From assembly GCA_000310025.1 (NCBI GenBank), contig FN648695.1, positions 10,787 to 47,985 of the forward strand: a stretch of 37,199 bases of DNA, written 5' to 3'. The notes under the pieces are model-generated. The model worked only from the letters and a program-made list of their open reading frames with translations. It ran no database searches and was not told where the DNA came from. The translations under genes were made by a program, and so were the position numbers. Source of the stretch: Ectocarpus siliculosus (taxonomy: Eukaryota > Sar > Phaeophyceae > Ectocarpales > Ectocarpaceae). Positions 1 to 9,400 of the stretch are shown here, in pieces (position 1 is the first letter of the stretch; each line of letters starts with the position of its first letter).

Positions 1-102
1 GACTCGAAGTTCCATCACAAGGAACTCGATCACCTGGAGATGTGCTTTCATGTAGTGGCTGCTTTGGTAAACTTGATGCAACAGCCGTTTCGGAGCTAGG
101 GA
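1..102 (+). pseudogene. C-terminal end of a DDE_Tnp_4-type transposase (left inverted copy, cut by window edge)
   Basis: The first 33 codons and a TAG stop are identical in sense to the C-terminus of the transposase on the minus strand at 7507-8584. The shared text includes FHHKELDHLEMCFHVVAALV and ends in QQPFRS. Only the end of the gene is inside the window, so whether the rest of this copy is intact cannot be judged. It lies at the outer end of the left arm of the large inverted repeat. The two transposase copies therefore point toward each other across 7.4 kb. The catalytic residues lie upstream of position 1. Confidence 0.85.
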
Positions 103-1029
103 TACCGGGGTGTACGGTGTGTGTGCGCGTGTCGCTGTATGCGCGCGGATGTGCTGCCCCGTGGCGTTGGCTCTCCCATCCTTGCTGCGCGTGTCGTGTG
201 GTGTTATGGTAGAGCTCCTGTTGAAGCGCATGTTGTGTGGTGTTCTGTTGGTGTTGTGCCATTTGCGGCTTGAGGAAAATTCTATGCAGTACATGTATTT
301 AGTAGAAGTACGTCCAAGAGTAGACGGAGATATTCGGCGGGTGGATGTGCTGGGTGAGTGAGCATACACGGTGATGTATTTGCTGGATAAAGGGGTACCC
401 CAGGCTTAGTGCGGTGTTGTCAGTGTTCGCTTGTGGGGAGCACCTCCTAAATGGTGTATATTTTGTTAGAGAGCATCCGAGCTAATGGAACCAGTGCAAC
501 AACCTCGCTGTGTAATCACGTTCTGGAACAATGACCACAAATCCCATCCTACTAGATTTGAGTTCAGGGGAGGTCGGCAGCAGTGACTACTTCGGGTTTC
601 GCATGGTACCTACCAACCCCCGACCGGAACTCTAGCTGTTTCTATTTCTCTGTTTTTAGTTGGGATTCCGTCGATGGAAGGCAAGCGTGTCAGGGGAAAA
701 TATCATATCGCACGATTCTTCTGCCGACACATGATGAACGGCAAAATGGGCACGAGGGCCGTGTTCAGAGGCTAATACACGCAGCTCGTGCAGCGAGCTG
801 AAATATGAGTCTGTTGTAGCGAAGGCGGCGGGCAGGGCATGCACTCGCCAAAGAAACCCATGCGTTTAGCGAGAGCTGGTAGCTCTGTCCCCCGCTTCAT
901 CTTGCAACAAATGAACGGGTGTATGGTCGCGACGGACGGATGACGCCGCGCCCAAAGCGAAAAGGTACTTTCAACCCTCTACCGTGCGTAGACGTCCCAC
1001 GTGGCACCCGTGCGTAGACCCCCCCCCCC

Positions 1030-1053
1030 CGCCCCCCATGACACCCAATAAAA
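1030..1053. repeat. Target-site duplication, left copy
   Basis: A 24-base block ending in ATGACACCCAATAAAA occurs here and again at 1483-1506. The right arm of the inverted repeat (about 6562-6590) has it only once, in reverse complement. That paralogous empty site shows the second copy arose when the intervening 429 bases inserted. Confidence 0.88.
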
Positions 1054-1482
1054 TCGACGAAGACATAGGACGGTAGACGACGAAGACGATAAGTTCAAGT
1101 GCGATTGCGGCTTCGAATGCGAAGACAGTAGTGTTCATGTTGTCGCGGAATGTCCGTGGTACGAAAAGGAGAGGGAAGTGTATATGACTGAGCTGGGAAG
1201 AATACAAGGGACGTACAGGGAGATGTTTGAGGCATGGAATAGAGAGGAGAGAACGGTAGCTGTACTGGGGAGTAGGAAGTGGTTTGAAAAGGCGGGAAGG
1301 GGCATCGTTAGGATAGACAAACTAGGGAACACATTTTTGAGCCACCTTTGGCAAAGTAGGAAGGAACGATTGGCCATCGGTGATCGGTCCTGTGGGAACA
1401 ATGCTCCGTCTTCTCGAGGACGCGTGGTCAATGGTCTAACCGCTAAGGCATGCAAAACATAAGAAGAGTACGCCCCCCCGCG
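1054..1482 (+). mobile_element. 5'-truncated non-LTR retrotransposon (LINE) fragment
   Basis: This 429-base segment is absent from the otherwise matching right arm and is flanked by 24-base direct repeats, as expected for target-primed insertion of a 5'-truncated LINE. It is open in one frame from its first bases to a stop at 1460-1462. The encoded peptide has the C-terminal zinc-knuckle layout seen after reverse transcriptase in many LINEs. Only about 20 bases follow the stop and there is no poly(A) tail, so the 3' end is not of the L1 type. Class within the LINEs cannot be decided from this short piece. Confidence 0.75.
1055..1462 (+). pseudogene. LINE reverse-transcriptase C-terminal tail with zinc knuckle
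   Basis: About 135 codons are open across the inserted fragment. Near the N-terminus is CDCGFECEDSSVHVVAECPW, a C-x-C-x3-C-x6-H-x4-C arrangement like the zinc-binding tail of LINE polymerases, followed by the usual charged W-Y-x-x-E-R-E region. Further on comes a helical, basic stretch (WFEKAGRGIV ... FLSHLWQSRKERL) to the stop. No reverse-transcriptase or endonuclease motif is present, so the piece is non-autonomous and dead on arrival. It has no start of its own and joins inverted-repeat sequence at both ends. Confidence 0.7.
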
Positions 1483-1506
1483 CGCCCCCCATGACACCCA
1501 ATAAAA
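1483..1506. repeat. Target-site duplication, right copy
   Basis: Second copy of the 24-base block at 1030-1053. It is followed directly by the sequence that continues in the uninterrupted right arm, which fixes the right boundary of the insertion. Confidence 0.88.
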
Positions 1507-1644
1507 CGAACCTACCACAAAATATTGTTGCACCAACCTCTGAGGGTCGAGCCTATAGACAGAGGTTTACGTAGAAGTCACCAAAGAGAGGCCACATTGG
1601 AGTGCCGCTAAGAAAACACTCTGAATGGAAGAGGAATCACAAAG

Positions 1645-1869
1645 CTACAGGTCGCAATCTTCACGCACGAGCGGCGGAAGGTAGTCCATGGCGACTGCTC
1701 CGTTATCCGGGCCCCTGGCACAATCCACGAACGCCAGCAGCTTGTCCATTTTGAACCTACTGAAATCCTTGCCAGTATCGAAGTGGAGCTTCAGTTCATC
1801 CCACTTTCCTCCAGAGGGGTGCGGGTTGAAGTCTTGCACTCGATCGATCGCGGTTACTCCCTGTACTTT
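1645..1869 (-). pseudogene. 3' tail of the SAP/SWIM-protein gene, left inverted copy
   Basis: Reading the minus strand from 1869 down to the stop at 1645 gives the same tail as the plus-strand gene ending at 6416. It runs from KVQGVTAIDRVQDFNPHPSG to YLPPLVREDCDL. This copy has lysine (AAG) before DFSRF where the right copy has a TAG stop, and glycine where the right copy has arginine in CARGPDN. Upstream of 1869 the similarity ends abruptly, so the SWIM finger itself is missing. The open frame runs on for about 20 codons into unrelated sequence. This is a truncated duplicate that preserves the undamaged tail. Confidence 0.8.
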
Positions 1870-2810
1870 TACTACTGCACTGGGCTTCGCGGGACCTTGC
1901 AGCAACAACCCGTTCAATGGTAACATGTTCGGTAGAGGTCCCTATGGTAATTGACCTTGGAGTCTTGCTGACAATCTGCCGCAAAGAACTTTGTTTGTGC
2001 GGGTCAAAGGTGAGAAGCGTGGCGGGACCCCTTGTGGTGTTCGGTAACAAGGCGTGGACAGCAAAGGGTAGCAAGTAGGTTCGCTCTGGTGGCGGTGTTG
2101 GTCGTCGGCGGTTTGAAGGATTACGTCAATAGCGACCACCGGTATAGCACGGCCGTCGAGGAAGCAGGTTACGCGGGAAGGGGAGGTCTGTGTTAGTGCA
2201 GTGTCGATGGAATCTCGTGGTTGACTCGTAGCAATCTTTCCGTGGAGTCGAGACACCCTATGAATACAGCAGCGTGGATTGTACACACTACTACGTTGCC
2301 ACAGGTTCTTGTTCGGTCTGAGGAAAGCTACACAGCAGTAGCCGTGCTTTTATCGCAAGCACTACATGAAGTCACTCCTCGGTGTGTGACATGCCAGAAA
2401 TACAGAGCAAAACACCTGCCACTTGCGACGGTGATCTCTGCGCATCTTCATGCCCTCCATGAAAGTTGAAGGGTGCCAAACCAAAATACAAAAATACTGC
2501 CGTTGCAGACATTGCCGAACACAGCAGTTGTCTACAACAGCAGCATCTTCGAGGAGGACGGAGCAAAACACGTATCAACACAGAGGTGGTTGCGCCGGAG
2601 TCGTATCAGCAGAGGCTGTATGTGGACCGGTTATACAAAGCAGCGGCAAGACCCACACCTGCACCTGGAGAGAAACCGAGAGAGCGACGAGCGGACCGCG
2701 GGGTCGAGTGGCCCAATGGTCCGTTGGTGATTTTTCGGCCTGTTCGTTCGCACTGCGGTCTGTTCAAAGCAAGCGACCTCACCTTCTCTGGGCGGACACT
2801 CTGCTCTGCG
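1870..2810. other. Stretch without a recognisable gene between inverted-repeat arm and nuclease gene
   Basis: Open frames here overlap on both strands and show no family motifs. An open frame runs into the nuclease gene from 2466 without a break. Its first 115 codons do not resemble the family, and the conserved N-terminus begins at the ATG at 2811. No terminal inverted repeat of the DNA transposon could be recognised by eye. Confidence 0.5.
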
Positions 2811-4002
2811 ATGGGCATCTTGTCGCTGTCGAAATATGCGAAGAGTGTGGGGTCACTGAGCACAAAATTGCAGCACGCGGAACACGATGACCGTATCGTA
2901 GTGGACAACAGCTTTCTCCTTCACCGCTGCTGTACAAGGAGGACAGCGGCACGCGATTTATTGCTGCACGACGACGTCGCCCCGCTTGTCGAGTGTGCTG
3001 CCGAGGTCTCGCGGTTCGAGTCGCGTGGTTTCAATGTCACCGTAGTCCTCGATGGAAGCACTCCGCCGGCGAAGAAGAGCACTTCCAAAGCTCGTAGAAC
3101 CAAGGGGAAGGCCGCAGCCAGTGAGTCCCGCGAGCTCCAAAGAACTGGGGGCCGACTTACGGAGATCAACAAGAAGGCCAGCAGTGCGTGCGTGTTCGAC
3201 TGCCGCGTTGTCGCAAGGGTTGCGATTCTCTTGCGAACCCAGATAGCAGGAGAGGTTTACATCGCTCCAAGGGAGGCCGACCCATAGATCGTGATTTTCC
3301 AGGACATCTACCTAGAGACGGGGTGTCCTGTGTATGTTTTCGCGAACGATTCGGACTTGATCGTCCTCGGTGTTCGATCGTTGCTGTGGGACGTAAGAGG
3401 GACTGATGCGGGAAATCTCACGGGGGTGTGCATCAGGTCGAGGTTGATATCCCAACCACCGGAGTGGGCTTTCGTGATGGACGCCGAAGGCTACGCTTTT
3501 CTCCGGCAACTGCACGGTCTTCCCCGCGGGCACACGCTTAACTTACGCGCTTCTCCTCTTACCGAAGCCGCCGCCCGCCGTAGGCTGAGTTTGTTCGCCA
3601 CTCTCGCCGGAAACGACTTCGCCGATTTCAAGAACATCGGCCCTGGTCAGGGCGGCCAAAGTGGCCTTCGAACTGATCGAACCAGATCCTTGGGGAACCG
3701 CCGCCGTTGCGCCTTTTGAGGCGCTTGTGGGCAACTTGGCAAGAATCGTCGTGCAGGGCTCCAAGGAGGAGGAAACACCAGCGGCCCTAGAGGAGGCGGA
3801 GGAAAAGCTCAGGAGGTCTCATAACATGTTTCACAATGCGGTGGTGTGGGACCCGTTGAAGAACACCTCCCGACATTTCTCCGGTGCAAGGTCTTCGCTG
3901 GCCATCACCAAAGACACAGGTCAGAGTCGTGGGGATCGTGTATGTGTTACCTGCTCCTGTCACCCAAATATCCCCCACCTATGTGTAGTATCTCGGAGGT
4001 AA
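2811..4002 (+). pseudogene. XPG/FEN-1 family structure-specific nuclease, interrupted
   Basis: The protein starts MGILSLSKYAKSV, like the MGI-x-GL start of FEN/XPG nucleases, which cut flap or bubble DNA with two metal ions. All acidic positions expected of the active site are visible: D32 (VVDNSF), D81 (VVLDGSTPPAKKST), E155 and D157 (APREAD), D180 and D182 (ANDSDL) and D269 (LAGNDFADF), followed by the NIGPG helix-hairpin-helix-like turn. A TAG at codon 159 (3285-3287) stands where the family usually has glutamine (EAxAQ). The frame is open on both sides of it. A one-base shift near 3648-3660 moves the reading to the frame of AAKVAFELIEPDP, which runs to 4002. Introns cannot be excluded near the 3' end (a possible donor follows about 3925). 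It lies just upstream of, and co-directional with, the SAP/SWIM gene, and is probably cargo or machinery of the same transposon. Confidence 0.8.
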
Positions 4003-4439
4003 CATGAATTCCTAGGAGTGGCATGTTGTTCGGTGTCTGTGCCTTCTCGTTCCGCGGTAATGGCTAAACGTATCGTCGACGTCGCGTCTATGTGCGTGCA
4101 TGTGTAGTCTGCAGACGGAGTATTTAGGTCTTTCGTGCACATGCTCTGCAGCTCCTCCGTAAGATTTTTGTTCGAAGCTGGACTTTGCCCAAGTCGTGGC
4201 ACCGGAACGAACGCATTTTTTTTTCGCCGACTCTCTAGCGCGCCCGGAATTGCCGTGGGGCACTCTAGGCAATGTCCAACATACATAGTATTGTAGACGA
4301 GCTAGCTTCCGTTGTCTGTGTGTCGAACATGAAACAATACTGCTGTACCACGGTTGCTCCTGCTGTATTACCACAGGTACCCTGGAGTTTTCCTCTGTCA
4401 CCTCTGGCATAGCATCGGGGGAAGTTTCTCCTACCACGG
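4003..4439. other. Spacer between nuclease and SAP/SWIM genes
   Basis: About 440 bases with no coding signal that I can support. Minus-strand open frames cross it but show no motif. It could hold the promoter and 5' leader of the downstream gene. Confidence 0.4.
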
Positions 4440-6416
4440 GCCAGGTGTGGGCCCCGCCATTACACGGGACCGACGCCGACGCCGGACCAGAGTACGAGTC
4501 GGAACAAGCGCTCTCGCAAGGCGGTGACTCACGACACCAACAACTACCATAAACACGGGTTTAGTCGTCTCCCCGGTGCCGAAGAAGACTTCAACAAGTG
4601 GACAGTCGCACAGCTACGCGAATTCCTCAGCGTGAGTCCAGCAGTTGCTTTCATGGTTACGTTTGGTATGCGCACGGGATATTTATTTCAGGGGTTGAAC
4701 AATGGCGTCGCAAACTGCCGCGCGGGAATTTTAAAGAAGTTTATCGCTTGGATTATGCTAACATATGTTGGGCTTTCGGAGGACACGCATTAATCACAGG
4801 AACGAGTGTACGAGGGCCTTTTCGTGTCGCGGCACCCCCACTGTTAACAGTTTGTCACGCGTACACGCACAGCGTATTGCGAAGAAAAAATCCCCTCACG
4901 TGGTCCCTGTCCTTTACTCGTGGCAGGTTTGTAGGTGCCTCGACCACGCCGGTCACAGCGCGTACCTCAAGGGCCCCCTCGCCGAGCTGGCGGGGCAGGT
5001 CGTGGCGATGATCAAGAAGTGCGGGTTGCTCAACAGCAACCAAGCATTCCGCCATCCTATCCCGGATCTCAGCTCTTTCCAAGACAAGGAGCGCATGGCC
5101 ATGCCTGAACTACCCGGCCCCCGCTCGCGGATCAGCGGTTTTGAACATCCACAGCAGCACCTCCCCGAAATGTCCAAGTCGGTGATTCTGCAGTTCCCCC
5201 GACAAGTCAACCCCATCTCTGGCGAGGGTTCGCGGGTTTGGTACAGGGGGATGCAGAAGGTTATGGATATGGGGAACCTGAACAGGTTGTGGCGCGTCCC
5301 GGCCAAGAACGGGTTGATGTATCTGGGGATGAGGTAAGTACCACGCGAGAGGTACTTACTATTGTTGTTGCTGTCACGTGCTGGTGGTGTCGTATCCTTT
5401 CGGCAGGCCTGTAAGCGCTTCTCCCACACCGAACGCAGTCTTACCACGACACGCATTTCGCGCCATAGTTTTGATGATCACACCCACAACCGCCCCCCCC
5501 CCCCCACCCCCTCCTGCATTCCTCATGCACTGGTAGCTTCGTGGGTGCTCTTTCGGCGCAACCCACTAGTTCACTTCTACGGTAAAAAGCCCACATTGTT
5601 ATGCCATGCTCCTGACAAATGTATACGCATCAGCCCACTTTCGCGGTAACAAACCCACTTTTTTTTCATGCTTCTGACGTAAATACGATCTTGCCTCGTC
5701 GATTGTACCTCACGCCATCTTCCCTACGTCCACGCTCGTTTCTGGTCAGCGCCGGTGCCTCCTTCTCGGATACGAAAACGTACGAGGTCCGCATACAACT
5801 GCGGGTGGAGGCGTTGGACGAGAGCGCTCATCCCTCAGCAGCGGCGGAGGAGGGGCACGGGGTAGAATCTGGGCAATGGCCGAGACCGCCCCGCGTCGCC
5901 CTTGGCGTGGTCGCCGCTCTGTGCGAGTGTCCTGCCGGCGTAAGCGGGGGATGCTCCCGCACTGCAATCGTCCTCTTCTTGACTCGTCTGCTGCAGATGA
6001 CAGAGGGCGAACTAGCCACGTTCAACCCATCTACATGTACCGGTCGAGCTTTCAGTTGGATCATGCCGAACAGTAAGGGGGGCAGGTTGGGAGAGCAGTT
6101 TTCGTTAAATGGAGAACCTCTATCGCACAGCACGAATGTGGTCAGGAAAATGCGGGATCCTCGACAAGGCTTTGACGACAACGTTCCGGCGAAAGTACAG
6201 GGAGTAACCGCGATCGATCGAGTGCAAGACTTCAACCCGCACCCCTCTGGAGGAAAGTGGGATGAACTGAAGCTCCACTTCGATACTGGCTAGGATTTCA
6301 GTAGGTTCAAAATGGACAAGCTGCTGGCGTTCGTGGATTGTGCCAGGGGCCCGGATAACAGAGCAGTCGCCATGGACTACCTTCCGCCGCTCGTGCGTGA
6401 AGATTGCGACCTGTAG
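4440..6416 (+). pseudogene. SAP-like plus SWIM zinc-finger protein of the YqaJ-associated transposon type (spliced, damaged)
   Basis: Exon 1 ends at 4631 with FNKWTVAQLREFLS, a SAP-like DNA-binding helix. A 60-base GT-AG intron (4632-4691) joins it to GLNNGVANCRAGILKKF. A middle exon (about 4926-5333, acceptor GTGGCAG, donor GTAAGT) contains LWRVPAKNGLMYLGM. It splices in phase 2 over 5334-5749 into the exon starting SAGASFSDTKTYEV. That exon carries CECPAGVSGGCSR, a SWIM finger (C-x-C-xn-C-x-H) at 5922-5960 whose histidine is arginine, then STCTGRAFSWIMP. This layout recalls the SAP/SWIM proteins with a YqaJ exonuclease domain in invertebrate genomes and ISL2EU transposons. No YqaJ core is seen. 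A TAG at 6291-6293 interrupts the tail, which otherwise ends at 6416. The exon linking 4770 to 4926 is unclear. Confidence 0.65.
5334..5749 (+). other. Probable intron of the SAP/SWIM gene
   Basis: Starts GTAAGTA and ends TTCTGGTCAG. Removing it keeps the reading frame (AG plus C makes Ser) between YLGM and AGASFSD. It contains a C-run near 5495-5508 and T-rich sequence but no coding signal. Confidence 0.65.
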
Positions 6417-7607
6417 CTTTGTGGTTCCTCTTCCATTCAGAGTGCTTTCTTAGCGGCACTCCAATGTGGCCTCTCTTTGGTGACTTCTACGTAAACCTCT
6501 GTCTATAGGCTCGGCCCTCAGAGGTTAGTGCAACAATATTTTGTGGTAGGTTCGTTTTATTGGGTGTCATGGGGGGCGGGGGGGGGGTCTACGCACGGGT
6601 GCCACGTGGGACATCTACGCACGGCAGAGGGTTGAAAGTACCTTTTCGCTTTGGGCGCGGCGTCATCCGTCCGTCGCGACCATACACCCGTTCATTTGTT
6701 GCAAGATGAAGCGGGGGACAGAGCTACCAGCTCTCGCTAAACGCATGGGTTTCTTTGGCGAGTGCATGCCCTGCCCGCCGCCTTCGCTACAACAGACTCA
6801 TATTTCAGCTCGCTGCACGAGCTGCGTGTATTAGCCTCTGAACACGGCCCTCGTGCCCATTTTGCCGTTCATCATGTGTCGGCAGAAGAATCGTGCGATA
6901 TGATATTTTCCCCTGACACGCTTGCCTTCCATCGACGGAATCCCAACTAAAAACAGAGAAATAGAAACAGCTAGAGTTCCGGTCGGGGGTTGGTAGGTAC
7001 CATGCGAAACCCGAAGTAGTCACTGCTGCCGACCTCCCCTGAACTCAAATCTAGTAGGATGGGATTTGTGGTCATTGTTCCAGAACGTGATTACACAGCG
7101 AGGTTGTTGCACTGGTTCCATTAGCTCGGATGCTCTCTAACAAAATATACACCATTTAGGAGGTGCTCCCCACAAGCGAACACTGACAACACCGCACTAA
7201 GCCTGGGGTACCCCTTTATCCAGCAAATACATCACCGTGTATGCTCACTCACCCAGCACATCCACCCGCCGAATATCTCCGTCTACTCTTGGACGTACTT
7301 CTACTAAATACATGTACTGCATAGAATTTTCCTCAAGCCGCAAATGGCACAACACCAACAGAACACCACACAACATGCGCTTCAACAGGAGCTCTACCAT
7401 AACACCACACGACACGCGCAGCAAGGATGGGAGAGCCAACGCCACGGGGCAGCACATCCGCGCGCATACAGCGACACGCGCACACACACCGTACACCCCG
7501 GTATCCCTAGCTCCGAAACGGCTGTTGCATCAAGTTTACCAAAGCAGCCACTACATGAAAGCACATCTCCAGGTGATCGAGTTCCTTGTGATGGAACTTC
7601 GAGTCAA
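6192..7607. repeat. Right arm of the large inverted repeat (partner 1-1869)
   Basis: Reverse complement of the left arm without the LINE insertion. It contains the last 225 bases of the SWIM gene, about 1.1 kb of non-coding sequence (6417-7506) and the last 101 bases of the minus-strand transposase gene. A G-run near 6570-6587 marks the empty LINE insertion site. Non-coding sequence between the two stops shows no supportable gene. Short open frames there are mirrored exactly in the left arm. Confidence 0.93.
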
Positions 7608-8584
7608 CGATACTCCACTTGTTCATTGCTCGTTCTACGTGAATGCGCAAGTTGGCTACCTCCCAATTTTGCTGCATGTCGGCTTTGGTGAACTGAATCT
7701 CGCCGTTAAACTTGAAGGGTGGCGCGCAATAGTGCATACCTTCCCTCATCAGCAAAGGCGAGATGGAGTTGAAACCCTTGTCCGCCATCACTTTGAAACC
7801 CATGTTAGAAAGACCATTTTCCCTCATAGCGTCGACGAGACCAGACATGCGAACAACCTCAACGTCACTCATCCTCCCTGGGTACGCGGGTCCGATATAG
7901 CAAATGGCACCCCCGGGTTTTTTCGCTACAAGAACTTTAGCCGTGTGCCTGCCCTTGTACGTGGAAACAGACACAAAATTCATGTTTGTTTGCCAGGACT
8001 TGGGGATCTCTACATTGTATCTCCGTGGCATCCAACACCAACGCGCAATTCTCATAACCTAAGTCGTCGAAGTTCTTGGGGCGAAGGTCGACGACCTCTT
8101 CTGCCGAAGGCAACCGTATGACAGGACGGAGGCTGCGATAGAGGAAATTCAGCCACGTCGTGAAAGCCCTCCCCCCGGTACTCTCGTGCACACCGAATAG
8201 AGTCGACGCCAGAACCAGCGGCATCGCCGTGCGCAACACCATCAATGTAAAAAATCGTCCGTTGACACCACGAAAAGTCTTGACTCGCTGGCTGTTTCCA
8301 CCCGCTGAAACGCCCGCCCGTTCTCGCTGATCGAAAAACACCATGTTCTCCGCAGCGCCGTCGGCGTTCGCGAACTCGTACAGCTTCTGCAGGGTAGGGG
8401 CGGGGAGATGGGAGAAAGGGAGAAAATAGCCACGGGTTATGCCGGTGAAGATTTTGTGGGCGGCTACGCGGTCACAGCGGCGGAGCAATGCCGCTATTCG
8501 GCCGAAGGCGAAATGTTTGAGCAGAGGCGTCCACGGCTTGACCGGAGGCGATAGAACTAAAAGCAATGACCGGCGGAAAGGCAA
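7507..8584 (-). pseudogene. DDE_Tnp_4 (ISL2EU/Harbinger-like) transposase, one frameshift
   Basis: Two overlapping minus-strand frames make up one transposase of about 350 residues. The first (8584 to about 8014) has a helical N-terminal region with ASTLFGVHESTGGRAFTTWL, the usual segment before the catalytic core, then LVLDATEIQ with the first aspartate (8030-8032). A single extra base near 8013-8015 shifts reading to the second frame (VEIPKSWQTN). That frame holds GRMSDVEVVRMSG, the second aspartate in MADKGF (7780-7782) and the glutamate in RIHVERAM (7633-7635), ending FRS at 7507. The DDE triad is complete. GRxSD and RxHVER are typical of the IS4EU/ISL2EU and PIF/Harbinger groups. The DATEI followed by a long linker and the neighbouring SAP/SWIM gene favour ISL2EU. 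It converges on the SWIM gene. Confidence 0.85.
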
Positions 8585-9400
8585 TCATACGTTGGTCATA
8601 ATTTAGCGGTAGCCGATCCTATTTTTCTTTACATGTATGCGCTAACACGACTTTTCGCCGCAAAAAACAAAAATGGCGGTACACCCGGTGTTGCCCGGTG
8701 TTTGTGTAGGAAAATTAGGGCCAGGTTCATTACCGACACCACTTTGAAAAACTGAACAAAGTAATGCTTCGATTCGATCTGATAATCGCCACTTGCCCTA
8801 TTAGCCAGAAAATACACGAGGTTAACCGAAAATGCATGCAATTCTCGTTGGCGACAACCATCAACTTGGACTCGTGTTGCATTTCTTACTACTGCTGTAG
8901 TGGCCGATAGACGGGATGATGACAAACACCCTCACACCAGCCTATTGCTGTAGACCTGGACAGCAGTAAAACCAGGACAGCACTCCTCTTGTCTCGGGCA
9001 AAACATTACACAACCACGGGCGCCCACACTACCGTATCTTCAGCACTGCTGTAGGACGCGCAGCAGGTAATCCATTCCCGATCATACTGGTAGCCTACTG
9101 GGGTTGTCTGCTGTAATGTTACAACATAGAAGACTAGACTACATGCCAGCTGTGTACTACTGTAGTTTCGAGCGACATATCTTGAACGCACGAGCTCAGC
9201 TGCCACAACAGCAGTTAGTTGTAGACAACGTACGAACTAAAAACCAGTTTTAAGACTGTGCAATGACGTGAAAAATGGGGCAATGACGTGAAAAATGGGG
9301 CATGCGTTGTATCGGGGCTGCAGGTGAGGCGGGGCTGTCAATAAGAAATACAGACAAATGCCCGCCAGTACAGAACTAGCCTACAGCAGTCCTTACTTAC
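8585..9400. other. No gene recognised; repeated ACTGCTGTAG-like motifs
   Basis: The stretch upstream of the transposase start shows no convincing coding region and no clear terminal inverted repeat. Close variants of ACTGCTGTAG or its complement recur at about 8888, 8944, 9052, 9159 and 9378. Confidence 0.4.
9261..9300. repeat. Perfect 20-base tandem duplication
   Basis: CAATGACGTGAAAAATGGGG occurs twice without spacer. Each copy contains TGACGT, the core of a CRE/bZIP site, but regulatory function is not shown. Confidence 0.9.

Larger units (their letters stand above)
1..1869. repeat. Left arm of a large near-identical inverted repeat (partner 6192-7607)
   Basis: Position 1 pairs with about 7607 and position 1869 with 6192. 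After removal of the 453 bases that make up the LINE insertion and one copy of its target duplication (1054-1506), the arm is about 1,416 bases, matching the right arm. Only scattered differences are visible, such as a C/T pair in the sequence flanking the LINE site and AAG versus TAG in the SWIM-gene tail. The arm carries the transposase 3' end, about 1.1 kb of non-coding sequence and the 3' end of the SWIM-protein gene. It continues to the left of the window, so its true length is unknown. Confidence 0.93.

Noticed and set aside
110-361. 83-codon frame present in both inverted-repeat arms
   Set aside because: The duplication is DNA-level; the peptide has no recognisable feature and lies in the non-coding part of the arm.
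7237-8121. 294-codon plus-strand frame across the right inverted-repeat arm and transposase
   Set aside because: It is antisense to the transposase, which has a complete DDE triad, and shows no family features.
9261-9300. Tandem TGACGT as a functional cAMP/bZIP response element
   Set aside because: No gene start nearby supports a promoter role.
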